In this document: one piece after another, positions 17,331 through 24,228 of the stretch
How the letters are laid out: every line of letters begins with the position of its first letter
Numbering within the stretch: position 1 is the first letter of the stretch
Assembly (NCBI RefSeq): GCF_023101665.1
Contig: NZ_CP082161.1
Coordinates: 248,001 to 312,000 of the forward strand
Source: Bradyrhizobium sp. 195
GTDB lineage: Bacteria; Pseudomonadota; Alphaproteobacteria; Rhizobiales; Xanthobacteraceae
Length of the DNA: 64,000 nt
Reading direction: 5' to 3'
Notes under the pieces: generated by a model
What the model was told of the DNA's origin: nothing
The model's database searches: none
Seen by the model: only the letters and a program-made list of their open reading frames with translations
Position numbers and translations under genes: made by a program

Positions 17331-17450
17331 CCGTCATTCTGAGGTGCGCGCTCTTGCGCGCCTCGAAGGATGCACGGCCCCTATGCAGCCGGGGCCGTCG
17401 CCCTTCGAGGCTCGCCTTGCTTCGCAACACGAGCACCTCAGGGTGACGGT
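17331..17450. repeat. Palindromic intergenic element, family D copy 1
   Basis: Arms CCGTCATTCTGAGGTGC / GCACCTCAGGGTGACGG with inner CCTCGAAGGATG...CCCTTCGAGG. A relative lies at 27053. It is placed just downstream of regR, next to family A copy 2. Confidence 0.85.
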
Positions 17451-17474
17451 GAGAGATTGATTGCGGGGAACGAA

Positions 17475-18029
17475 TTACCGCGGCGCGCGCTTTGCGAGGA
17501 TGCGCTGCAGCGTGCGCCGATGCATGTTCAGCCGCCGCGCTGTTTCCGAGACGTTGCGGTTGCACATCTCGTAGATGCGCTGGATGTGCTCCCAGCGCAC
17601 GCGGTCGGCCGACATCGGGTTGGTCGGCAGCTCGGATTTCTCCGCGCTCGTCGACAGCAGCGCCGCGACGACGTCGTCGGCATCCGCGGGCTTGGAGAGA
17701 TAATCGATCGCGCCCATCTTCACCGCGGTGACGGCGGTGGCAATGTTGCCATAGCCGGTCAGCACGATCGCGCGCGCATCGGGGCGCTTCTTCTTCAGCG
17801 CGGAGACCACGTCGAGGCCGTTACCGTCGCCGAGCCGCAGATCCACCACGGCGAATGCCGGCGCCGCCTTGCCGATCTGCGCAAGACCGTCCGAGACGGT
17901 ATCGCATGACGTCACCGCAAAACCGCGCGTTTCCATGGCGCGCGACAACCGCTCCAGGAACGGCTTGTCATCCTCCACAATGAGCAGCGAGCGGTCGGTC
18001 TGTTCGTTCAGTTCGGCGATGGCGTTCAA
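17475..18029 (-). CDS. regR: Redox response regulator RegR (ActR/RegA/PrrA family)
   Basis: A 184-residue response regulator. The receiver domain has acidic pocket EDD at 19-21, phosphoacceptor Asp63 in VVDLRLGDGNG, and Lys in LSKPAD near 113. A short Ser/Pro linker leads to a Fis-type HTH at the C-terminus (RNVSETARRLNMHRRTLQRILAKR), nearly invariant in RegA/ActR/RegR. In Bradyrhizobium, RegR activates nifA-fixR and other low-oxygen genes (family knowledge). The start is TTG 18029 with AGAGG about ten bases upstream. It is downstream of regS on the same strand, separated by 194 bp that hold two hairpins. Confidence 0.95.
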   Translation of the reverse strand: MNAIAELNEQTDRSLLIVEDDKPFLERLSRAMETRGFAVTSCDTVSDGLAQIGKAAPAFAVVDLRLGDGNGLDVVSALKKKRPDARAIVLTGYGNIATAVTAVKMGAIDYLSKPADADDVVAALLSTSAEKSELPTNPMSADRVRWEHIQRIYEMCNRNVSETARRLNMHRRTLQRILAKRAPR

Positions 18030-18137
18030 GGTTTTTTCCTCTCTCCAACGCGTCTACATATGGCCTCGCAATCGGGCGGTGCCAAGGCCGCCGATAGTCG
18101 ATCGCCCGTGTTGTGCGACGCAAGGTCGCGGCCTCAA

Positions 18138-18159
18138 GCGCGATGACTCGTCATCGCGC
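18138..18159. repeat. Perfect 9-bp hairpin in the regS-regR gap
   Basis: GCGCGATGA and TCATCGCGC form a perfect stem closed by CTCG. On the transcribed minus strand it lies between the 18178 element and the regR ribosome site, and no T-tract follows. Confidence 0.6.
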
Positions 18160-18177
18160 CTGCGATTCTTGTTTTCA

Positions 18178-18222
18178 GCATGATCCTGACGGAAAACCGC
18201 TGAACGCTTTTCCGGGTCATGC
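18178..18222. repeat. Rhizobiales-type GCATGA...TCATGC palindrome
   Basis: Imperfect palindrome with outer GCATGATCC / GGGTCATGC and inner GGAAAA / TTTTCC arms, starting 1 bp after the regS stop. This closely resembles a short repeat that I recall as common in Rhizobiales intergenic DNA. Confidence 0.7.
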
Positions 18223-18223
18223 C

Positions 18224-19546
18224 CTATCCTATTGCTTCTTCGAGGGTCTCGATAGCCTCAAATCGCTGCCTGGGCCACGTGATCTGGACCACGGCGCCGT
18301 GTTCCGGGAAGGTCCGGTTGGTAAACGAGACCTTGGCGCCGGTGCGTTCCAGCAGGGTGCGCGCGATGAACACGCCCAATCCGAGGCCGCGCTGTTCACC
18401 GCTGCCATCATCCTGGCTGCGCCGCCGCGACAGATAGGGCTCGCCGATCCGGTTCAGGATATCGGGCGGAATGCCGGGGCCGTCGTCGGAGATCACGAGT
18501 TCGATATCATCCTTGTTCCACCACGCGTTCACCTCGACGGTGGTGCGAGCGAAGTCCACCGCGTTCTCGACGATGTTGCCGACACCGTAGAGGATCGCCG
18601 GATTGCGCGAGCCGACCGGCTCGGCCACGGCGGCGACCGCGATCCGCACCTTGATGTCGACGCCGAAATCGCGGTGCGGGGCCACCACCTCCTCGATCAG
18701 CTCCGACACCTTCATGCGGTCGAACGGCGCGCCGGTCGAGGAGAGCTGGGTGATCTTGCTCAGGATGTCGCGGCAGCGCTGGGTCTGCTCGCGCAGGGTC
18801 TTCAGATCGGCGGCAAAACTTGCGTCCTTGACCGTCTTTTCCAGCTCGCGTGAGATCAGGAAGATCGTGGCGAGCGGCGTGCCGAGCTCGTGCGCGGCCG
18901 CAGCTGCGAGCCCGTCGAGCTGAGTCAGATGCTGCTCGCGCGTCAGCACCAGCTCGGTCGCGGCCAGCGCGTCCGCGAGCTTGCGCGCCTCCTCGGTGAC
19001 CTGGAAGGAGTAGAGGCTGGTGACGCCGATCGCGAGCGCGATCGACAGCCAGACGCCGACCAGATAGATCGGCGGCAGCACCAAGGGATCGTCGGAATCC
19101 CAGGGCAGCGGAAAATGGAAGAAGAACAGGATCGAGGCGCAGGCAACAGCCAGAAGACCGAGGCCGAAGGTGAAACGGGCCGGCAGCGCCGTGGCCGAGA
19201 TCAGCACCGGCGCGAGGAACAGGAACGAGAACGGGTTCTGCAAGCCCCCGGTGAAGAACAACAGGCCAGCCAGTTCGACGATGTTCAGCGCGAGCAGTCC
19301 GGCCGCCTGGATCGGCTCCAACCGGTGCATCGGATTGGCCGCGGTCTGGAGTCCCAGATTGAGCGCCGCCGACAGGGCGATGATGCTGACGCAGGGGACG
19401 ATCTCGACATTGAACTCCAGTCCCTGCGCTACGATGAAGATCGCGGCGAGCTGGCCCAGCACCGCGAGCCAGCGCAGCCGCAGGATCGTGTCCAGGCGGA
19501 TATGCCGCTGCGCGTGGCGGAAGTTGGAGGCGGCAAGTTCGGTCAT
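18224..19546 (-). CDS. regS: Redox sensor histidine kinase RegS (ActS/RegB/PrrB family)
   Basis: A 440-residue kinase with six hydrophobic segments in residues 25-180, including the GGLQNPF ubiquinone-site motif at 100-106. The H-box AAAHELGTPLA has His219. Cys258 in QRCRDIL matches the redox-active cysteine of RegB. The ATPase domain has IVENAVDFA (N), DDGPGIPP (G1) and GLGLGVFIARTLLE (G2). It should sense the quinone/redox state and phosphorylate RegR. Start: ATG 19546 matches the family N-terminus; GTG 19603 would overlap the divergent exporter's leader. The ABC exporter starts only 107 bp away in the opposite direction. Confidence 0.93.
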   Translation of the reverse strand: MTELAASNFRHAQRHIRLDTILRLRWLAVLGQLAAIFIVAQGLEFNVEIVPCVSIIALSAALNLGLQTAANPMHRLEPIQAAGLLALNIVELAGLLFFTGGLQNPFSFLFLAPVLISATALPARFTFGLGLLAVACASILFFFHFPLPWDSDDPLVLPPIYLVGVWLSIALAIGVTSLYSFQVTEEARKLADALAATELVLTREQHLTQLDGLAAAAAHELGTPLATIFLISRELEKTVKDASFAADLKTLREQTQRCRDILSKITQLSSTGAPFDRMKVSELIEEVVAPHRDFGVDIKVRIAVAAVAEPVGSRNPAILYGVGNIVENAVDFARTTVEVNAWWNKDDIELVISDDGPGIPPDILNRIGEPYLSRRRSQDDGSGEQRGLGLGVFIARTLLERTGAKVSFTNRTFPEHGAVVQITWPRQRFEAIETLEEAIG

Positions 19547-19653
19547 ATCGGCCAATGTGGCGGTACCTTCTAAGCTCACAAAACGCTGGGCTCGCGGAAC
19601 CACCGGATTACAAGCCTTGCGCTCCCTGCCGCAATAGCAGAAGAACGGTCAGC

Positions 19654-20457
19654 ATGACCGAGAATGACAAGGCTTCAAGTCGGCCGACTGTCGCGGAGCG
19701 CAGCCCGTCCGCGGCGATCACGGTCGATCATCTCGTCAAGGTCTACAAGCAGACCCGCGCCGTTGACGATATCTCCTTTTCGCTGCCGCGCGGCAGCATC
19801 ACCGGGCTTCTGGGCGGCAACGGCGCCGGCAAGACCACGACCATCGCGATGATCATGGGCCTGGTGCTGCCGACCTCCGGCCGCGTGCAGGTGCTCGGCC
19901 ATCGGATGCCCGAGGAGAGCGCGGCCGTGCTGGGGCGGATGAACTTCGAGAGCCCCTATGTCGACATGCCGATGCGGTTGACGGTGCGGCAAAACCTCAC
20001 CGTGTTCGGCAAGCTCTATGCGGTGAAGCACCTTGCCGGCCGCATCGCGGAGCTCGCCGACGATCTCGATCTCGACGAGTTCATCGACCGTGCCAACGGC
20101 AAGCTGTCCGCCGGGCAGAAGACCCGCGTCGCGCTTGCGAAAGCGCTGATCAACCGGCCCGAGCTGCTGCTCCTGGACGAGCCGACCGCCTCGCTCGATC
20201 CTGACACCGCCGACTGGGTGCGAGCGCATCTGGAGCGCTATCGCAAGGAGAACAACGCCACCATCCTGTTGGCTTCGCACAACATGCTCGAGGTCGAGCG
20301 GCTCTGCGACCGCGTCATCATCATGAAGCGCGGCCGCATCGAGGACGACGACACGCCCGAAGCCATCATGGCGCGCTACAACCGCACCACGCTTGAGGAG
20401 GTGTTTCTGGACGTCGCGCGCGGCCGGGTGAACGGCGCGAAGGAGGCGGCAAGATGA
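19654..20457 (+). CDS. ABC exporter ATP-binding protein
   Basis: A 267-residue ATPase: Walker A GGNGAGKTTT near residue 56, an LSAGQKTR signature near 150, Walker B LLLLDEPTASLD near 172 and the H-loop ASHNM near 206. The signature has LSAGQ in place of LSGGQ. The LGHRMPEES segment and the C-terminal LEEVFLDVARG are typical of ABC-2 type (NodI/CcmA-like) exporters of polysaccharides, lipids or drugs. ATG 19654 follows an AGAAG. The permease gene comes next, separated by a palindromic element. It is divergent from regS, so redox control is possible but unproven. Confidence 0.9.
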   Translation: MTENDKASSRPTVAERSPSAAITVDHLVKVYKQTRAVDDISFSLPRGSITGLLGGNGAGKTTTIAMIMGLVLPTSGRVQVLGHRMPEESAAVLGRMNFESPYVDMPMRLTVRQNLTVFGKLYAVKHLAGRIAELADDLDLDEFIDRANGKLSAGQKTRVALAKALINRPELLLLDEPTASLDPDTADWVRAHLERYRKENNATILLASHNMLEVERLCDRVIIMKRGRIEDDDTPEAIMARYNRTTLEEVFLDVARGRVNGAKEAAR

Positions 20458-20471
20458 GGGGGAGCTGTCTT

Positions 20472-20559
20472 CGTAGCCCGGGTGGAGCGAAGCGTAATCC
20501 GGGACCCCTGCCGCTTGTGGCGCGATTCCCGGATTGCGCTGCGCTCCATCCGGGCTACG
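20472..20559. repeat. Palindromic element inside the ABC exporter operon
   Basis: Arms CGTAGCCCGGGTGGAGCG / CGCTCCATCCGGGCTACG with inner GTAATCCGGG/CCCGGATTGC. It fills the 112-bp gap between the ATPase and permease genes, so it must be transcribed if the two are one operon. Confidence 0.85.
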
Positions 20560-20569
20560 GGAGAGAGCC

Positions 20570-21388
20570 ATGACCGAGCTCTCCCTCCACGGCGGCATCT
20601 CCGTCCATCGCATCGGCGCGATGATCCTACGCTATTGGTATCTGTTGATGTCGTCCTGGCCGCGGCTGCTCGAGCTCTTGTACTGGCCGGCGCTGCAGGT
20701 CATCACCTGGGGCTTCCTCCAGCTCTACATCGCCGAGAACGCCAATTTCTTCGCGCGCGCCGGCGGCACGCTGATCGGCGCCGTCATCCTCTGGGACATC
20801 CTGTTCCGCGGACAGCTCGGCTTCTCCATCTCGTTCCTGGAGGAGATGTGGGCGCGCAACATCGGCAACCTCATGATGAGCCCGCTGAAGCCCATCGAGT
20901 TTCTGCTGTCGCTGATGGTCATGAGCTTGATCCGGCTCGCGATCGGGATCGTCCCGATGACGCTGCTGGCGCTGTTCCTGTTTCACTTCAATGTCTATGC
21001 GCTCGGCCTGCCGCTGATCGCGTTCTTCTGCAATCTGATCTTCACCAGCTGGTCGGTCGGCATCTTCGTGTCAGGGCTTGTGCTGCGAAACGGCCTCGGC
21101 GCCGAGAGCATCGTCTGGACCTTGATGTTCGCGATCCTGCCGCTCGCCTGCGTCTACTATCCCGTCAATGTGTTGCCACTCTGGCTGCAACATGTCGCCT
21201 GGGCGCTGCCGCCGACTTACGTGTTCGAGGGCATGCGGGCGCTCTTGATCGAGCAAACCGTTAGGACCGATCTGATGTTAAGCGCGTTGGCCATCAATGC
21301 AGTGCTGCTGGTGGTATCATTTGGGGCATTCCTTGCCCTTTTGCGCAGCGCCAGGAAGCATGGCTCGCTGCTTTCGAGCGGTGAATAA
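20570..21388 (+). CDS. ABC-2 type exporter permease
   Basis: A 272-residue membrane protein with about six transmembrane segments, in the ABC-2 permease arrangement: hydrophobic stretches near residues 30-50, 60-80, 110-140, 145-175, 180-200 and 235-260. The PLKPIEFLLSLMVMS segment and ALPPTYVFEGMRALL near 220 are typical of the family. GGGAGAGA before ATG 20570 fixes the start. It pairs with the ATPase just upstream to form a homodimeric-type exporter. The cargo is unknown. Confidence 0.9.
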   Translation: MTELSLHGGISVHRIGAMILRYWYLLMSSWPRLLELLYWPALQVITWGFLQLYIAENANFFARAGGTLIGAVILWDILFRGQLGFSISFLEEMWARNIGNLMMSPLKPIEFLLSLMVMSLIRLAIGIVPMTLLALFLFHFNVYALGLPLIAFFCNLIFTSWSVGIFVSGLVLRNGLGAESIVWTLMFAILPLACVYYPVNVLPLWLQHVAWALPPTYVFEGMRALLIEQTVRTDLMLSALAINAVLLVVSFGAFLALLRSARKHGSLLSSGE

Positions 21389-21454
21389 CCTCACTTTCCC
21401 GTGGATTCAGGGTCGTTTAGCCGTTCAGGGCGCGTAGATGTACGTAAGCATACA

Positions 21455-21486
21455 TTGACGCAATATTACGCATTCGGCAGTATGCT
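21455..21486 (+). promoter_or_regulatory. Candidate promoter of phaZ
   Basis: TTGACG at 21455-21460 is followed, 17-20 bp on, by AT-rich CAGTATGCT; an inverted pair AGCATAC (21447) / GTATGCT (21480) flanks it. This is the most AT-rich stretch before phaZ. The -10 match is poor, so confidence is low. Confidence 0.3.
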
Positions 21487-21503
21487 GCGATGCGAAGAGG
21501 GAT

Positions 21504-22838
21504 ATGATTATGCCGATTGGTGAGTTTGGCGGCGCGCCGCCCCTGGCTGCAGAAGGCAGTCCGGTCCTGACGACGCCGATGTACTGGATGTACGAGATGG
21601 CACAGGCCTCTCTCAATCCAGCACGCGCCGTCACCGATGCAACCAAGCTCCTGTTTCAGAATCCGCTCAATCCATGGGCGCGCACCGAGGTCGGCAAGTC
21701 GGTCGCGGCGGCCTGCGAGTTGTTCGAGCGCACCACGCGCCGCTACGGCAAGCCGGAATGGGGTCTCAACGATACCGAGGTCAACGGCCTCCGCGTCCCG
21801 ATCGAGATCCGCTCGGTCTGGGAAAAGCCGTTCTGCCGGCTGCTCTACTTCGATCGCAAGTTCGCTCGTCCCCTGCGCAGCCCGCAGCCGCGCGTGCTGA
21901 TCGTCGCGCCGATGTCCGGCCATTATGCGACGCTGCTCCGCGGCACGGTCGAGGCGTTCCTGCCCGCGCATGAGGTCTACATCACCGACTGGGCCGACGC
22001 CCGCATGGTGCCGCTCAGCGACGGCCGCTTCGATCTCGACGATTACATCGACTACGTCATCGAGATGCTGCACGTCCTCGGCGGCAACACCCATGTCATG
22101 GCGGTGTGCCAGCCCTCGGTGCCCGTCGTCGCCGCCGTCTCGGTCATGGAAGCGCGGCGCGATCCCTTCGTGCCGACCTCGATGACGTTGATGGGCGGAC
22201 CGATCGACACCCGCCGCAATCCGACCGCGGTGAACAATCTGGCCCAGGAGCGCGGCATCGACTGGTTCCGCAACCACGTCATCACCAAGGTGCCGTTCCC
22301 GCATCCGGGCATGATGCGCGACGTCTATCCGGGTTTCCTGCAGCTCAACGGGTTCATCAGCATGAACCTCGACCGGCACATGGACGCCCACAAGCAGCTC
22401 TTCGCCAATCTGGTGAAGGGCGACGGCGACCTCGTCGACAAGCATCGCGACTTCTACGACGAATATCTCGCGGTGATGGACCTCTCCGCCGAGTATTATT
22501 TGCAGACCGTCGACACCGTGTTCGTGAAGCATTCGCTGCCGAAGGGCGAGATGACCCATCGCGGAACCCGCGTCGATCCCTCCAAGGTCACGCGCGTGGC
22601 GTTGATGACGGTCGAAGGCGAGAACGACGACATCTCCGGTCTCGGCCAGACCGAAGCAACGCACACATTGTGCAGCGCGATTCCCGATCATCGCCGCGTT
22701 CATTACGTCCAGAAGGGCGTCGGACATTACGGCGTGTTCAACGGTTCGCGCTTCAAGTCCGAGATCGTGCCGCGGATTCACGACTTCATGGTCTCGGCTG
22801 CGAATCCGAGCTCATTGCAGGCGCTCGCGGCCGAATAA
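21504..22838 (+). CDS. phaZ: Intracellular polyhydroxyalkanoate (PHB) depolymerase
   Basis: A 444-residue protein of the intracellular PhaZ family. The lipase-like box is VCQPSVPVVA near residue 202, where cysteine replaces serine as nucleophile, as known for Ralstonia-type PhaZ. VEGENDDISGLGQT near 370 supplies the Asp, and GVGHYGVFNG near 410 the His. The YWMYEMAQASLNPARA opening is family-typical. It mobilises stored PHB granules in the cytosol. AGAGGG precedes ATG 21504 (MIMPIG); ATG 21510 is an alternative. There is no signal peptide. A GC hairpin follows the stop. Confidence 0.93.
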   Translation: MIMPIGEFGGAPPLAAEGSPVLTTPMYWMYEMAQASLNPARAVTDATKLLFQNPLNPWARTEVGKSVAAACELFERTTRRYGKPEWGLNDTEVNGLRVPIEIRSVWEKPFCRLLYFDRKFARPLRSPQPRVLIVAPMSGHYATLLRGTVEAFLPAHEVYITDWADARMVPLSDGRFDLDDYIDYVIEMLHVLGGNTHVMAVCQPSVPVVAAVSVMEARRDPFVPTSMTLMGGPIDTRRNPTAVNNLAQERGIDWFRNHVITKVPFPHPGMMRDVYPGFLQLNGFISMNLDRHMDAHKQLFANLVKGDGDLVDKHRDFYDEYLAVMDLSAEYYLQTVDTVFVKHSLPKGEMTHRGTRVDPSKVTRVALMTVEGENDDISGLGQTEATHTLCSAIPDHRRVHYVQKGVGHYGVFNGSRFKSEIVPRIHDFMVSAANPSSLQALAAE

Positions 22839-22870
22839 TCCCGGATTTCGGCTTTCCCGTCGAAAATTCA

Positions 22871-22897
22871 GCCCCTGTCGGAGCCTTCGGCAGGGGC
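22871..22897 (+). terminator. Hairpin after phaZ
   Basis: GCCCCTGTCG / CGGCAGGGGC form a 10-bp stem with one T-G wobble and a short loop, 33 bp after the phaZ stop. No T-tract follows. Confidence 0.5.
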
Positions 22898-23139
22898 AAG
22901 CTCCCTCCAGATTCGCGGTATTTAGGTAGTTTTATAGGAGTGAGTCTGTCCTCACCCCTTGGGGGTGTCGCATGCATCCAGCGAGGGCGAAAAAAGCCGG
23001 TTCCAACCCCAGTCTGTAGGGTCTCCCGGACGCCAGACCGCTGTATATTGGGCAAATGATTTGTTTTTGCGCCGAGCGCTTTCCCTGGCGGCGGTTATGG
23101 CAGAATCCGGGCGCCCTCCTGCCCCCCGGACTGACAGAC

Positions 23140-23895
23140 ATGGCCACTCGCGCACTCCTCTATCGGCGGCCCCACGAACCGAAGACCCTCGTCATCACCC
23201 ACGGATCGCAATTTTTTGCGATCCGATTGCGCCGGCACAGACGCGCGCGCCGCTACACGCTCAGAATTCATCCGAGCGATCGCGAAGCCATCCTCACGAT
23301 GCCGCCGCGCGGCACGCTCGCCGAAGCAAAAGACTTCGCGCAGCGTCACGGTGCGTGGATTGCAGCGCGTCTCGGTCGCTTGCCGAAGGCCGCGCCGTTC
23401 CAGCCGGGCACAGTGATACCGCTCCGCGGCACGCCGCATCGCATCGTTCATCGCGCCGGAACGCGCGGTACGGTGTGGACCGAGGTGCGCGATAGCGGCG
23501 AACGCATTCTGTGCGTCGCCGGCGGGCTCGAACATGTCGATCGCCGCGTCGGTGACTTCCTTAAGCGCGAGGCGCGCTGCGACCTGCAGCGTTCGGCGGA
23601 AGCCTACGCCGCCGAGCTCGGCGTCAGGGTCAGGCGCCTCTCGATCCGCGATCAGTCCAGCCGCTGGGGTTCTTGCACCTCGGCCGGCTCGCTGTCGTTT
23701 TCCTGGCGCCTGATCCTCGCGCCGCCCTACGTGCTCGACTACCTCGCCGCGCACGAAGTCGCCCATCTCGTCGAGATGAACCACTCGGCGCGGTTCTGGC
23801 GCGTCTGCGGCAAGGTGTGTCCGTCGATGGAGCGCGCCAAGAAGTGGCTCGACACGTATGGCAATGATCTGCACCGGTACGGGGCCGAGGATTAG
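23140..23895 (+). CDS. YgjP/SprT-like zinc metalloprotease (DUF45)
   Basis: A 251-residue protein with the DUF45 signature: the zinc motif AAHEVAHLVEMNHSARFW near residue 204 (HExxH plus a downstream His), preceded by the SSRWGSCTSAGSLSFSWRL strand typical of YgjP-type proteins. The N-terminal part (RRARRYTLRIHP) is also conserved in the family. It is probably a cytosolic protein; YgjP relatives are proposed metalloproteases with unclear substrates. ATG 23140 gives the usual family length; the frame is open to ATG 23056, which would add 28 unconserved residues. Neither start has a strong ribosome site. Confidence 0.85.
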   Translation: MATRALLYRRPHEPKTLVITHGSQFFAIRLRRHRRARRYTLRIHPSDREAILTMPPRGTLAEAKDFAQRHGAWIAARLGRLPKAAPFQPGTVIPLRGTPHRIVHRAGTRGTVWTEVRDSGERILCVAGGLEHVDRRVGDFLKREARCDLQRSAEAYAAELGVRVRRLSIRDQSSRWGSCTSAGSLSFSWRLILAPPYVLDYLAAHEVAHLVEMNHSARFWRVCGKVCPSMERAKKWLDTYGNDLHRYGAED

Positions 23896-24228
23896 GCCCT
23901 CGCTGCCAACGTCTTGAAGGTGTCATCGCCTGCCTTGTGCGCTCTTGGGCACTGGAGCGGGCGATCCAGTATTCCAAAGGCCGTAGTGATTGAATCGATG
24001 GGCTGCGGCGTACTGGATTCCCCGCCTGCCGCCTGCGCTAAAGCTTCGGCGCGCCCAAGACTGAAACCTCGGCGAAGCCTTGGCGTAGCCGGGTCGCGGG
24101 GAATGACAGCGCAGCGCGCTCCAAGCGTTTGTGCCACCCCGGCAAGCCGTTGATTTCGCTATGCTCGGCTACTGTGCATGGGTTGTTTTCGCAGTTTTTG
24201 TTTTGGCCACGGGGACCTCAGCTCGCAC
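23896..24228. other. 333-bp non-coding stretch between the YgjP-like and PBP1A genes
   Basis: No credible gene is seen. The only clear structure is a 9-bp perfect inverted pair ATTCCCCGC (24017) / GCGGGGAAT (24096) with smaller GGCGAAGCC-type hairpins inside. It resembles the intergenic palindromes found elsewhere in the window. Confidence 0.6.
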
